Source: Thermomonas sp. (GTDB lineage: Bacteria; Pseudomonadota; Gammaproteobacteria; Xanthomonadales; Xanthomonadaceae). Taken from it: a stretch of 64,000 bases of DNA. Numbering within the stretch: position 1 is the first letter of the stretch; every line of letters begins with the position of its first letter. The stretch covers positions 62,001 to 126,000 of the forward strand of contig JADKKV010000007.1 in NCBI GenBank assembly GCA_016720345.1. The letters run 5' to 3'. The position numbers and the translations under genes are program-made. The notes below the pieces were generated by a model. It searched no databases. It was not told the origin of the DNA and saw nothing but the letters and a program-made list of their open reading frames with translations. Shown piece by piece: positions 27,098 through 36,340 of this stretch.

Positions 27098-28009
27098 TCA
27101 GCCGGCCGCGGCTGCGCCGCCACCCTGCCCGCAGTACTTCTGGCGGAACCCCATCGCCTTCTGCTGCAGCGACTGCAGGTGCGCGATGCGGCTTTCCGCG
27201 CTCGGGTGGGTGGACGCGAATTCGGGCGGGCTCTGGCCGCCGCCCAGCTGCGCCATGCGTTCCCACAGCGGCATCGCCTCGGCCGGGTCGAAGCAGGCCG
27301 CCGCGGCCAGCATCAGCCCGACCTCGTCCGCCTGCGACTCGTGGCCGCGCGCATACGGCAGCGCCGAGGTCACGCCGTACGCGGACATCACCGTCTGCAG
27401 GGTGCCGGCATCCATCCCGCTGGCGGCACCGGCCATCTGCCCGATCTGCTCCAGCTTGCCGCGCGCCATCCGTTGCGCGCCATGCCGCATCAGCGCATGC
27501 GCGATCTCGTGGCCCATCACCACCGCCATGCCGTCGGCGTTGCGCGCGATCGGCACCAATCCGGTGTAGACCGCCATCTTGCCGCCCGGCAGCGCGAATG
27601 CGTTGGCCTGCCCGGACTCGATCACGCTGACCTGCCATTCGAAATTGCCGGCGAAGTTCCGCGGCTGCACGCCCTTTTCGGCGGCGAGGTCGGCCTCGAC
27701 CTCGTCGACGCGCGAGATCAGGCGCTCGGCGATGGCACGGATCTGCCGCGCGACCTGCGCATCCGGATCGACCGCGCGCTCCTGGCCGAGGATCTCGCGG
27801 TAGGCCTGCAGGCCCATCGCGCTTTCGTCCTCGGCGCTCAGGCCCTTGTCGATCATCACCTCCTCGCCGGTGTACGGGTCGACGGTGCGGTTGGAGTACC
27901 AGTAGTACGCGGCGTAGCCGGCGAACAGCACCAGCACCCACAGCCGCAGGCCACCGGCGCCGCGACGACGCGATTGCGGATTTCGACTTCCGAACGGATC
28001 CTGGTTCAT
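27098..28009 (-). CDS. Membrane-anchored M48 family metallopeptidase
   Basis: 303 residues. An Arg-rich N-terminus precedes one membrane helix (about residues 20-38). The periplasmic domain carries the zinc motif MGHEIAHALMRHG (His167, Glu168, His171) and the third-ligand region RGHESQADEVG. The tail is Gly/Ala-rich. It is similar in layout to single-TM M48 (Oma1/LoiP-like) proteases that handle envelope stress. The ATG at 28009 is 53 nt after the SUMF1 gene stop on the same strand, so they may be co-transcribed. Confidence 0.87.
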   Translation of the reverse strand: MNQDPFGSRNPQSRRRGAGGLRLWVLVLFAGYAAYYWYSNRTVDPYTGEEVMIDKGLSAEDESAMGLQAYREILGQERAVDPDAQVARQIRAIAERLISRVDEVEADLAAEKGVQPRNFAGNFEWQVSVIESGQANAFALPGGKMAVYTGLVPIARNADGMAVVMGHEIAHALMRHGAQRMARGKLEQIGQMAGAASGMDAGTLQTVMSAYGVTSALPYARGHESQADEVGLMLAAAACFDPAEAMPLWERMAQLGGGQSPPEFASTHPSAESRIAHLQSLQQKAMGFRQKYCGQGGGAAAAG

Positions 28010-28062
28010 CGCATGCTCCCGTCTGCTTGCGCGGTACCCCGCGCGCGTCCTTCGATCGTTTG

Positions 28063-29907
28063 CTACAGCTGCCGCACCACCCGGAACCCGACCCTGGCAT
28101 TGGTGACGTCGGTTCCGCCCGATGCCCGCCATGCCGAGCGCACCTGCGCCGGCGCACTTGCCCAGGAGCCGCCGCGATACATGCGGTCGCGGCAACCCGG
28201 GTTGACCCATGCGCTGCCGTTCGCCGGCGCGCGCCGGTACCCGGCGTGCCAGCAATCGGCCACCCATTCGCTGACATTGCCCGCGATGTCGTGAAGGCCA
28301 AACCCGTTCGCCGCCAGCGTGCCGACCGGCGCCGGCCCCCACCAGCCGTCGCCGTAACCCGCGAACGCGTTGCTCCAGCGCCGTCCCTGCGGCGACGCGT
28401 CCAGCGCGCCGGTGAGGTTCTCGCTGCCCGCGGGCGGCCTGCCCTCGCCCCACGGGAAGCGGGTGCTGCTGCCGGCGCGCAGCGCGTACTCGAATTCCGC
28501 CTCGCTGGGCAGCCGGTAGTGGGCCCCGGCCTGCTCCGAAAGCCACGCCGTGTATGCCTCGGCGTCGCGCGCGGACACGTGGATCACCGGCATGTCCGCG
28601 GCGGCCGGCCGCCCGTCATGCCCGGAGCGCCAGTCGATCCCGCTGCCGCGCACGAAGTTGCCGCTGCGCACGTCGTAGGCCATCGAGTGGCCGCGCTGGG
28701 TGGCACGCGGCTGGTAGCCGGTGGCCACGACGAAGCGGCCGAATTCGCCGACGCTGACCTCGTTGCGCGACATCGCGAAACCGCGCTCCAGCCGCACCAC
28801 GTGCTGCGGCCGCTCGGCGGCGGTGGCGTCGGGCTCGCCCTCCGGGGCGCCCATCCGGAACGCGCCGTGCGGCACCACCACCAGCACCGGCCCGCGGCTG
28901 CCATCGCGCAGGCCGTCGGTGAACACCTGGCCGGGCCGGAACAGGCCGTAGTGGGTCGCAAGGTCGATGCGCTGGCGCAGCTCCAGGCTGGCCGGATCGC
29001 CGGGCATGGCGATGCGCAGCATTTCGGCCAGGCGCTCGCGCGCCAGCCGCAGGCCGTTGTCGTTGCCGAGCGCGATCAGGCCCTCGTCGCGCAGCCGGCG
29101 CACGCGCTCGGCGCGAACCACCTCGATCCGGTGGCGCGCGGTGGAGATGGTGCCGGGGTGCCGGCGCACGCGCTCCGCATGCGCCAGCCACGCATGCGCA
29201 GCGTCGAAATCGGCCTGCAGCGCCGCCGCTTCCGCGCGCCGGATCAGCGCGCTCTCGACCGCGGCAAGGCCCTGCAGCGCACGCGCCTGCCCGGGGCGCA
29301 GCTGCAGCGCCGCACGGAACGCCGCCAGTGCGCCGCCGCCACCTTCGCCCAGGCTGCCGCTGGCCAGCAATGCCTCGCCCTCGGCATTGCGATCCCACGC
29401 CCGTTCGCTGCGATCCACCCGCTGCAGGTAGGCCACGACCACTGCCTCCTGCGGCCACAGCCGGCGCAACACCGCACCACGCCGCTGCGCCGCGCGCAAG
29501 CCGTCGAGGTCTTCGTCGCCCGCCTCCAGCGCGGCGTCGCCCTGCGCGACCAGCGCCTCCCGCGCCGCGTCCAGCGCCTGCGCGATCCCGCCATCGTCCG
29601 GCTGCAAGCGTTGCAGCGCCAGCAAAAGGGGGATCGCCGAATCCGCGCTTTCGAACAGATCGCCGGCGGCCAGTGCGCGCCTGGCCCGCGCGCGCGCCTG
29701 CACGGCATCGGACGCCTGCAACTGGACCTGCGGCAGCGACCAGCTCAGCACCTGCGCCAGTTCGTCGCCACCGCTGATGCGCACGCTGCCGGTGCGCTCG
29801 GGCGCGGCCGGTTGCGCGGCGGGTACGGGCGCCTGCGGCCCGCAGCCCGCAAGCGCGATGGTGACGAAGAAGCAGAGGGGCCAGCCTGCGCGCAAACCGC
29901 ACTCCAC
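28063..29907 (-). CDS. Lipoprotein with alpha-helical repeats and a C-terminal SUMF1 (formylglycine-enzyme-like) domain
   Basis: 614 residues. The lipobox IALAGC (Cys22) marks an exported lipoprotein. Residues about 40-330 are Ala/Arg-rich helices with TPR-like spacing. Residues about 345-614 are a SUMF1/FGE-sulfatase domain: FRMGAPEGEPDATAAERPQHVV, YRLPSEAEFEYALRAG, GLHDIAGNVSEWVADCW, RGGSWASAP and the ending VGFRVVRQL. The paired catalytic cysteines of true formylglycine enzymes are not evident near the C-terminus, so this is probably a binding or structural version. The start is GTG at 29907. Confidence 0.82.
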   Translation of the reverse strand: MECGLRAGWPLCFFVTIALAGCGPQAPVPAAQPAAPERTGSVRISGGDELAQVLSWSLPQVQLQASDAVQARARARRALAAGDLFESADSAIPLLLALQRLQPDDGGIAQALDAAREALVAQGDAALEAGDEDLDGLRAAQRRGAVLRRLWPQEAVVVAYLQRVDRSERAWDRNAEGEALLASGSLGEGGGGALAAFRAALQLRPGQARALQGLAAVESALIRRAEAAALQADFDAAHAWLAHAERVRRHPGTISTARHRIEVVRAERVRRLRDEGLIALGNDNGLRLARERLAEMLRIAMPGDPASLELRQRIDLATHYGLFRPGQVFTDGLRDGSRGPVLVVVPHGAFRMGAPEGEPDATAAERPQHVVRLERGFAMSRNEVSVGEFGRFVVATGYQPRATQRGHSMAYDVRSGNFVRGSGIDWRSGHDGRPAAADMPVIHVSARDAEAYTAWLSEQAGAHYRLPSEAEFEYALRAGSSTRFPWGEGRPPAGSENLTGALDASPQGRRWSNAFAGYGDGWWGPAPVGTLAANGFGLHDIAGNVSEWVADCWHAGYRRAPANGSAWVNPGCRDRMYRGGSWASAPAQVRSAWRASGGTDVTNARVGFRVVRQL

Positions 29908-29968
29908 GAATGGCGAATCGGGCGCGGCTAGGTTAAGCCATCACCGCCGCGCAACGCATAATGCGCGG

Positions 29969-31093
29969 ATGACGCATTGGATCGACACCCCGGACGCGCT
30001 GCGCGCGCACCTCGCCCAGCCGCCCGCCAGCGTCGGACTGGATACCGAATTCATCCGCGAGCGCACCTACTGGCCGCAGCTCGCGCTGGTGCAGGTCGCG
30101 CTTGGCGAGGCCGACCCGGCGGCGCCGGATGCGCACATCCTGCTGGTCGATCCGCTGGTGCCGGGCATGTGCGAGGCGCTGGTGCCGCTGCTGGCCGACC
30201 CGGCGGTGCTGAAGATCATGCACAGCGCCAGCGAGGACCTGGTGGCGTTCCGGCATGCCTGCGGGGTGCTGCCAGCGCCGTTGTTCGATACCCAGGTCGC
30301 GGCGGCGCTGGCCGGGGTCGGCGGCGGCATGGGCTACCAGAAACTGGTGCAGGCGAGCACCGGGGTTACGCTGGCCAAGGGCGAGACCCGTTCCGACTGG
30401 CTGCGTCGGCCGCTTTCGCCGGCGCAGCTCGACTACGCGGCCGACGACGTGCGCCACCTGCATGCGCTGCATCGCCAGCTGGACGCCGCGTTGCAGGCGC
30501 AGGGCCGCAGCGGCTGGTTGCAGGAAGACGTGGCGCGGCTGCTGGCTACCGTGGCCGACGAGGACGGCGATCGCTGGCCGCACCTGTCGCTTCGCAGCGC
30601 CCAGTTCCTCGACGGCGACGGCCAGCGCCGCCTGCTGCGCCTGCTGCGCTGGCGCGAGGCTTACGCGCGCCGCAGCGACCGCCCGCGCAGCTGGATCCTG
30701 GACAACGAACTGGCGGTGGCGATCGCACGCCAGCCGGCGCTGGGCCGTGGTGGCCTGCAGCAGTTGCTGGACGCCACCCCGAAGGCACCGCGCAACCTCG
30801 GCGACGCGCTGTTCGAGGCGTTGTCCTCGCCGCTGGCGGACGAGGCCGACGCCCCGCCCGCGCGCGGCGACGACCGCGACAAGAAACAGTTGCGCGCGTT
30901 GCAGGACGCAGTGGCGGCGGCATCGGCGGAACTCGGGCTGCCCGAGGGCCTGCTGGCTTCACGACGCCTGCTCGAGAGCCTGCAGGACGGCGGCGGCTGG
31001 ACCGGCGCCCTGGCCGGCTGGCGGCGCGCCGTGCTGGAACCGCGGCTATCGCCCCTGCTCGGTGCTGGCGGCGCGGCGGCGGCATCCGTATAA
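29969..31093 (+). CDS. rnd: Ribonuclease D
   Basis: 374 residues. The N-terminal DEDD exonuclease domain has VGLDTEFIRERTYWP (DxE), HSASEDLVAFRH, and YAADDVRHLHALH (third and fourth acidic residues, DEDDy type). An HRDC domain follows (about residues 210-290). RNase D trims tRNA 3' ends. CATAAT at 29957-29962 lies 7 nt before the ATG, so the transcript may be leaderless. The gene ends 19 nt before tRNA-Ala, a potential natural substrate transcribed from the same strand. Confidence 0.93.
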   Translation: MTHWIDTPDALRAHLAQPPASVGLDTEFIRERTYWPQLALVQVALGEADPAAPDAHILLVDPLVPGMCEALVPLLADPAVLKIMHSASEDLVAFRHACGVLPAPLFDTQVAAALAGVGGGMGYQKLVQASTGVTLAKGETRSDWLRRPLSPAQLDYAADDVRHLHALHRQLDAALQAQGRSGWLQEDVARLLATVADEDGDRWPHLSLRSAQFLDGDGQRRLLRLLRWREAYARRSDRPRSWILDNELAVAIARQPALGRGGLQQLLDATPKAPRNLGDALFEALSSPLADEADAPPARGDDRDKKQLRALQDAVAAASAELGLPEGLLASRRLLESLQDGGGWTGALAGWRRAVLEPRLSPLLGAGGAAAASV

Positions 31094-31094
31094 T
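31089..31094 (+). promoter_or_regulatory. Consensus -10 box for tRNA-Ala
   Basis: TATAAT overlaps the rnd stop codon and is followed by a GC-rich discriminator, with the tRNA starting 19 nt later. No good -35 is seen. A separate tRNA promoter inside the rnd end is likely. Confidence 0.55.
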
Positions 31095-31112
31095 CGCCGG
31101 CGCAGCCTGCAT

Positions 31113-31188
31113 GGGGCGGTAGCTCAGCTGGGAGAGCGCCACGTTCGCATCGTGGAGGTCAGGGGTTCGATCCCCCTCCGCTCCACCA
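31113..31188 (+). tRNA. tRNA-Ala (anticodon CGC)
   Basis: A 76-nt cloverleaf with encoded CCA. The acceptor stem GGGGCGG pairs with CCGCTCC (one G-U), the D-loop is AGCTGGGA, the anticodon stem is CCACG/CGTGG with loop TTCGCAT, and the T-loop is TTCGATC. Anticodon CGC reads GCG, a heavily used codon in this GC-rich genome. Confidence 0.95.
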
Positions 31189-31214
31189 ATTCCATTGGTG
31201 GATGCAAGATCAGG

Positions 31215-31239
31215 AAGCCGGCCCCGTGCCGGCTTTTTT
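31215..31239 (+). terminator. Rho-independent terminator after tRNA-Ala
   Basis: Stem AAGCCGGC/GCCGGCTT with loop CCCGT and a run of six T. It ends the rnd/tRNA unit before the efflux operon. Confidence 0.9.
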
Positions 31240-31324
31240 GTTGGCCGCCACCGCGGTCGCGCGGGCGCCACGGCGACGTGCAAGTGGTTATCGTAGGCCG
31301 CCGCGCAGGTCCCGGAGTGACGCC

Positions 31325-32542
31325 ATGAAACGCCCCCTGATCCTTGTCGTGGTCGCCGGACTGGCCGTGTGGGCCGGCTGGACGGTGCTGCAGTCGCTGC
31401 GCGGGCCGCAGCTCGCCGGCTACCAGGTGGCGGCGCGGCCGCTGGTGCAGACGGTGGTCGCCAGCGGCCGGGTGGTGGCGGTGTCGCGCGCGCAGGTCGG
31501 CAGCCCGGTGACCGGGGTGGTGCTCGAGCGCCGCGTCCGCGAGGGCGATGCCGTGCAGCCGGGCGACGTGCTGGCGGTGTTGCGCGCGGACGACCTGCAG
31601 GCGGCGCTGCGCGAGGCCGAGGCCGCCGTCGCCCAGTTGCAGCAGTCCACCCGCCCGCAGGCGCAGGCCGCGCTGCGCGAGGCCGAGGCACGGCTGCAGC
31701 AGGCCAGCCGCGAAGCCACCCGCAGGCGCGACCTGTTCAAGCGCCAGCTGATCGCGCGCGAGGCGCTGGAGCAGGCGCTGCAGGCCGAGACCATCGCCCG
31801 TTCCGCCGCCGAGCAGGCGCGGCTGTCGCTGAACTCGCTTTCAGCCGGCAACCCCAACGAAGCCGCCGCGCGTGCACGCGCAGCCGCGGCACGCGCGCAG
31901 CTGGCCAAGACCATCATCCGCGCCGAAGTGGCCGGCACCGTGCTGACCCGCAACGCCGAGCCGGGCGACCTGGTGCAACCGGGCCGGGTGCTGTTCGAGA
32001 TCGCCCGCGCCGGCGCCACCGAAGTGCTGGTACCGCTGGACGAGAAGAACCTGGAAGTGCTGGCGATCGGCCAGGCCGCGCAATGCGTGGCTGACGCCTA
32101 TCCGACGCGGCCGTTCCCGGCCCAGGTCAGCTTCATCGCGCCCAGCGTGGATCCGCAGCGCGGTTCGGTGGACATCCGCCTCACGGTCAGCCCGGTGCCC
32201 GCATTCCTGCGCCAGGACATGACGGTGTCGGTCAACGTCGAAACCGGCCGCCGCGAACGCGCGGTGGTCGTCCCCAATGACGCGCTGGGCCCGGTCGATG
32301 GCAACCGTGCATCGCTGTGGCGGGTCGAGGATGGCCGCGCGGTCCGCCGCCAGGTCACGCTGGGGCTGCGCGGCCTGACCATGGCCGAGGTCACCGATGG
32401 ACTGGCCGCGGGCGACTGGATCCTGGCCGACGCCGCGGCGCCGTTGCAGGAAGGCGACCGCGTGCGGGTCGTGGCCGGCGCGCTGCCGGCCGACGCCACG
32501 GACGCCGCCACCCGCAAGGAATTGCCGGCCAAGCTGGACTGA
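31325..32542 (+). CDS. HlyD/MacA-type periplasmic adaptor of an ABC export system
   Basis: 405 residues. One N-terminal membrane anchor (LILVVVAGLAVWAGWTVL) is followed by the barrel-sandwich halves (VVASGRVVAVSRAQVGSPVTG and TIIRAEVAGTVLTRNAEPGDLV), a long Ala/Glu/Arg coiled-coil hairpin (about residues 95-195), and a beta-barrel/membrane-proximal part. Its stop overlaps the permease start (TGATG). No outer-membrane TolC partner is encoded here. Substrate unknown. Confidence 0.87.
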   Translation: MKRPLILVVVAGLAVWAGWTVLQSLRGPQLAGYQVAARPLVQTVVASGRVVAVSRAQVGSPVTGVVLERRVREGDAVQPGDVLAVLRADDLQAALREAEAAVAQLQQSTRPQAQAALREAEARLQQASREATRRRDLFKRQLIAREALEQALQAETIARSAAEQARLSLNSLSAGNPNEAAARARAAAARAQLAKTIIRAEVAGTVLTRNAEPGDLVQPGRVLFEIARAGATEVLVPLDEKNLEVLAIGQAAQCVADAYPTRPFPAQVSFIAPSVDPQRGSVDIRLTVSPVPAFLRQDMTVSVNVETGRRERAVVVPNDALGPVDGNRASLWRVEDGRAVRRQVTLGLRGLTMAEVTDGLAAGDWILADAAAPLQEGDRVRVVAGALPADATDAATRKELPAKLD

Positions 32543-33750
32543 TGCCGATGTGGATCGAGTGGACCATCGCCACCAGGTTCCTGCGCGAGGGCAAGTCGCA
32601 GAGCACGCTGATCCTGGTCGGCATCGCCGTCGGGGTGGCGGTGATCGTGTTCCTGACCGCGCTGATCACCGGCCTGCAGGGCAACATCGTCAACCGCACC
32701 CTGGGCACCCAGGCGCACATCAAGGTGCAGCCGACCGAGGAAGCCAACCGCGTCCTGGCGCCGGCCGATGGCAGTGTGCACCTGGTGCTGGAAAGCAAGC
32801 GCGCCCAGCGCCTGCGCTCGATCAACAACTGGCAACAGGTGCGCGACGTGCTGGATGCGCTGCCACGGGTCACCGCGGTGTCGCCGGTGATCTCCGGGCC
32901 GGCGTTCGCGCGCCGTGGCGAAGCGCTGGAATCGGTGGCGCTGGTCGGCATCGACGCCGCGCGCTACCAGCGCATCATCCCGATCGCCGACGACATCGTC
33001 GCCGGCCGCTTCCGGATCGGCGCCGGCGAGGCGGTGGTCGGCAGCCAGCTGGCGCGCGACCTCGGCCTGCGGGTCGGCGACAAGCTCCGGCTCGACGGCG
33101 GCCAGGGCCGCGACAGCGTGGTCAACGTCGCCGGGATCTTCGAGCTTGGCGTGCGCGAACTCGACGCGCGCTACGTCTACCTGGACATGAAGCAGGCGCA
33201 ATCGCTGCTCGACCTGCCGGGCGCGGCGACCATCATCGACGTCACCGTGGACGACATCTTCGCCGCCAGGGAAGTGGCCGCGCGCATCGCCCGCCTCACC
33301 GGGCTGAAGGCCGAGAGCTGGATGGAGACCAACGCCCAGCTGATGAACGCACTGCGCTCGCAGAGCCTGTCGACACGGATGATCAGCGTGTTCGTGGCAT
33401 TGAGCGTGGCGCTGGGGATCGCCAGCGTGCTGTCGGTGAGCGTGGTCCAGCGGACCCGCGAGATCGGCATCCTGCGCGCGATGGGCACCACCCGGCCGCA
33501 GATGCTGCGGGTGTTCCTGGTGCAGGGCGCGCTGTTCGGCCTGGCCGGGTCGCTGGTCGGCGGAGTGGCCGGCTACGGCATGGTGATGGCGTTCAACACC
33601 TTCGGCCCGAAGCTGTTCTACATCCCGGTGGATCCGTGGCTGCTGGTGGCCGCCTCGGTACTGGCCACGGTCACCGGGATCGTCTCCGCGGCGATCCCGG
33701 CGCGCCGCGCCGCCGGCCTCGACCCGGTGGAGGCGATCCGCCATGTCTGA
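32542..33750 (+). CDS. FtsX-family ABC permease (MacB/LolC-like)
   Basis: 402 residues. The N-terminal membrane segment ([21 protein letters not shown]) precedes a large periplasmic domain (about 45-265) and three C-terminal membrane helices with [20 protein letters not shown], the coupling-helix signature of MacB/LolC/FtsX permeases. It ends [17 protein letters not shown], also typical. The ATP-binding subunit is separate, as in LolCD rather than E. coli MacB. The adaptor upstream makes an export role more likely than lipoprotein release. Confidence 0.88.
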   Translation: MPMWIEWTIATRFLREGKSQSTLILVGIAVGVAVIVFLTALITGLQGNIVNRTLGTQAHIKVQPTEEANRVLAPADGSVHLVLESKRAQRLRSINNWQQVRDVLDALPRVTAVSPVISGPAFARRGEALESVALVGIDAARYQRIIPIADDIVAGRFRIGAGEAVVGSQLARDLGLRVGDKLRLDGGQGRDSVVNVAGIFELGVRELDARYVYLDMKQAQSLLDLPGAATIIDVTVDDIFAAREVAARIARLTGLKAESWMETNAQLMNALRSQSLSTRMISVFVALSVALGIASVLSVSVVQRTREIGILRAMGTTRPQMLRVFLVQGALFGLAGSLVGGVAGYGMVMAFNTFGPKLFYIPVDPWLLVAASVLATVTGIVSAAIPARRAAGLDPVEAIRHV

Positions 33751-34486
33751 CCGCGACGCCGGCCCGGACGTGCTGCGCCTGCAGGGCCTGCGCAAGAGCT
33801 ACAACGTCGGCAAGCCGACCGAGGTGGAAGTGCTGCACGGCCTCGACCTGCGCCTGCAACGCCACGATTTCGCGGCGCTGGTGGGTGCGTCGGGCTCCGG
33901 CAAGAGCACCCTGCTCAACCTGGTCGGCCTGCTCGACACCCCCACCGCCGGCGAACTGTTCCTGCTCGGCGAAGCCACCCGCGACATGGACGATGCCCGC
34001 CGCACCGCCCTGCGCGGTGGTGCGATCGGCTTCGTGTTCCAGTTCCACCACTTGATCCAGGCCTTCACCGCGCTGGAAAACGTGCTGATGCCGCTGATGG
34101 TGGCCACCGGCAAGCCCGGCCGCGAGCACATCGACCGCGCCCGCGCGCTGCTGGCGGAAGTCGGCCTGCAGGGCCTGGAGCAGCGCAAGCCCGACCAGCT
34201 CTCCGGCGGCCAGCAGCAACGGGTGGCAGTGGCGCGCGCGCTGGTGACCCGCCCCGCCCTGCTGCTGGCCGATGAGCCCACCGGCAACCTCGACAGCCAT
34301 TCGGCGGCGGAGGTGTTCGAACTGTTCCGCAAGTTCAACCGCGAATTCGGCTGCGCAGTGCTGCTGGTCACCCACGACCCGCGCCTGTCCGAACAGTGCG
34401 ATCGCACGGTGGCGCTGGTGGATGGCCGCATCGCAAGCGACACCGCCAAGGCCGGGAAAACGGAGCCACGGCCAACCAGCGCTTGA
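33743..34486 (+). CDS. ABC transporter ATP-binding protein (MacB/LolD type)
   Basis: 247 residues. The Walker [14 protein letters not shown]-loop [10 protein letters not shown], signature [15 protein letters not shown], Walker [13 protein letters not shown] and H-loop VTHD are all intact. The start overlaps the permease by 8 nt, giving a complete adaptor-permease-ATPase operon. Confidence 0.94.
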   Translation: MSDRDAGPDVLRLQGLRKSYNVGKPTEVEVLHGLDLRLQRHDFAALVGASGSGKSTLLNLVGLLDTPTAGELFLLGEATRDMDDARRTALRGGAIGFVFQFHHLIQAFTALENVLMPLMVATGKPGREHIDRARALLAEVGLQGLEQRKPDQLSGGQQQRVAVARALVTRPALLLADEPTGNLDSHSAAEVFELFRKFNREFGCAVLLVTHDPRLSEQCDRTVALVDGRIASDTAKAGKTEPRPTSA

Positions 34487-34586
34487 ATCCGAACCGCGCA
34501 CGATTCAACGCCATCCGCGACACGCCCCGGATGCAACTTCCGGTCCGCAAGCAGACGCCGGAGCGCGGCCTGGACGCGCGCTTGCC

Positions 34587-35711
34587 TCAGGCGATCGCTG
34601 AGCCGCCGCCGTGCGCCAGCAGCCCCGGGAACTGCGGCGGTTGCGAGCGCAGGTACTGCGGCGGCACCGCGACCGACGCGCCCAGGTGGGCGGCGGCATG
34701 CCAGGGCCAGTGCGGGTCATAGAGGATGCCGCGGGCGATGGCGATGAGGTCGGCATCACCGTTGGCGACGATCGCCTCGGCGTGGTCGAAGCCGGTGATC
34801 ATCCCCACCGCCACCACCGGCATCGCCACCGCCTGCTTCACCGCGCGCGCCAGCGGCACCTGGTAGCCGGGGCCGGCCGCGATCGCCTGTGCCGGGTGCA
34901 GCCCGCCGCTGGACACGTGGATGGCGCTGCAGCCGCGCGCTTCCAGCGCCTGCGCGAACGCGATGGCCTGCTCGATGTCCCAGCCATCCGGCATCCAGTC
35001 GGTGGCGGACACGCGCACGCTGACCGCGCGCCCGGCCGGGAATGCGTCGCGCACGGCATCGAAGACCTGCAGCGGGAAGCGCATGCGGTTTTCCAGCGAG
35101 CCGCCGTATTCGTCGCTGCGCCGGTTCGACAGCGGCGACAGGAACTGGTGCAGCAGGTAGCCGTGCGCGGCGTGGACCTGCACCGCGTCGATGCCCAGCC
35201 GCGCCGCACGGCGCGCGGCGGCGGCGAACGCATCGGTCACGCCGTCGATGTCCTTGCGGGTCATGGCGACGGGGGCGTGGTCGTGGTCGTTGAATGGCAG
35301 CGCCGAGGGCGCGAGCGCCTGCCAGCCGCGGGCCTGCCCCGGCGCGACCTGGCGGCCGCCGTGCCACGGCAGCGCGCAGGATGCCTTGCGGCCGGCATGG
35401 GCCAGCTGGATCGCGACCGGCATCGCCGACCAGCGGCGCACGCCCTGCAGCACCGCCGCCATCGCCGCTTCGGTGGCGTCGTCCCACAGGCCCACATCGC
35501 CATCGGTGATGCGGCCTTCGGGCAGGACCGCGGTTGCTTCGATGGTGAGCAGCGCCGCGCCCGAGTGCGACAGCTGGCCCAGATGGATCAGGTGCCAGTC
35601 GGTCATGCAGCCATCCACCGCCGAGTACTGGCACATCGGCGCGATCACGATGCGGTTGGCCAGCTGCAGCCGGCCCACCGCCAGCGGTTCGAACAGTCGT
35701 GGCGTGCCCAT
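34587..35711 (-). CDS. Old yellow enzyme family NAD(P)H:flavin oxidoreductase (YqjM-like)
   Basis: 374-residue FMN TIM-barrel ene-reductase. N-terminal [16 protein letters not shown] with a Cys at the FMN-tuning position marks the thermophilic-like/YqjM subclass. The active-site pair appears in [33 protein letters not shown], and the FMN-phosphate region near [15 protein letters not shown]. It reduces activated C=C bonds of enones with NADPH; the natural substrate is unknown. It is downstream of the HiPIP gene on the same strand but separated by a strong hairpin. Confidence 0.9.
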   Translation of the reverse strand: MGTPRLFEPLAVGRLQLANRIVIAPMCQYSAVDGCMTDWHLIHLGQLSHSGAALLTIEATAVLPEGRITDGDVGLWDDATEAAMAAVLQGVRRWSAMPVAIQLAHAGRKASCALPWHGGRQVAPGQARGWQALAPSALPFNDHDHAPVAMTRKDIDGVTDAFAAAARRAARLGIDAVQVHAAHGYLLHQFLSPLSNRRSDEYGGSLENRMRFPLQVFDAVRDAFPAGRAVSVRVSATDWMPDGWDIEQAIAFAQALEARGCSAIHVSSGGLHPAQAIAAGPGYQVPLARAVKQAVAMPVVAVGMITGFDHAEAIVANGDADLIAIARGILYDPHWPWHAAAHLGASVAVPPQYLRSQPPQFPGLLAHGGGSAIA

Positions 35712-35729
35712 GCGATCCCCTCAAACGAA

Positions 35730-35755
35730 GACGGCGCCCGTTGCGGGGCGCCGTC
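35730..35755 (-). terminator. 10-bp hairpin between HiPIP and OYE genes
   Basis: GACGGCGCCC and GGGCGCCGTC form a perfect stem around a 6-nt loop, 48 nt after the HiPIP stop. Only a weak CTTCGTTT follows on the minus strand, so termination may be partial. Confidence 0.45.
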
Positions 35756-35803
35756 CGATTGCCAAGCCTGCCGCGCGGTCGACCCGCCGGCATGCCGCCT
35801 GGA

Positions 35804-36127
35804 TCAGGCCTTCTTCACCCAGGCGCTGCACCAGCCCTTGGCGGCAACCGAATTCTTCGGGAACAACTGGCACGGCCCGTAGGCCTGCCCCGCGGTGCCC
35901 TTGTAGAGCATGCAGTTGCTGCACTCGCGGCCGGGCTTGAAGGTGGCGTGCTTCGAGGTCGCGGCCTTTTCGACATAGCCGAGCGACTTCGCCTGCGCAT
36001 TGTCCAGCGGCAGCTTCGGCAGCGCCTTGGTCTGCGCAACGGCCTGGTTGGCGGCGAGCGGAGCCAGCGCCACCAGCGCGGCATAACCCAGGAAACGGCG
36101 ACGACCGTCGTCGTGGTTTTCACTCAT
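35804..36127 (-). CDS. High-potential iron-sulfur protein (HiPIP), Tat-exported
   Basis: 107-residue precursor. The twin-arginine signal DDGRRRFLGYAALVALAPLA ends near residue 32. The mature part carries four cysteines in the HiPIP pattern (CSNCMLYKG, then YGPCQLFP, then GWCSAW) that bind one [4Fe-4S] cluster in the periplasm. HiPIPs pass electrons between membrane complexes and terminal oxidases or photosynthetic centres. The ATG at 36127 follows an AGGAG-like site. The partner oxidase is not in this window. Confidence 0.93.
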   Translation of the reverse strand: MSENHDDGRRRFLGYAALVALAPLAANQAVAQTKALPKLPLDNAQAKSLGYVEKAATSKHATFKPGRECSNCMLYKGTAGQAYGPCQLFPKNSVAAKGWCSAWVKKA

Positions 36128-36340
36128 GGCGGAACTCCTCTGTGTGGACGGGAAGCGGTGTGTGCGGCAGGTGCCGCGCGAAACCGGATGCGGAACCGAT
36201 GACCCGCATGGCCGAAGTTTACGCCCACAGCATGAATGCACGCACGCGTTCGCGAGCAACTAGGAATCATTTGCAATCAGCAACTTGCATCACGCCGCGC
36301 CACTGCGCAATCGCCGGCACGCCGCCCTCGTGTGGCTACC

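Noticed and set aside
31325-34486. Second Lol lipoprotein-release system
   Set aside because: The presence of an HlyD/MacA adaptor upstream fits tripartite export, although the permease and ATPase alone resemble LolC and LolD.
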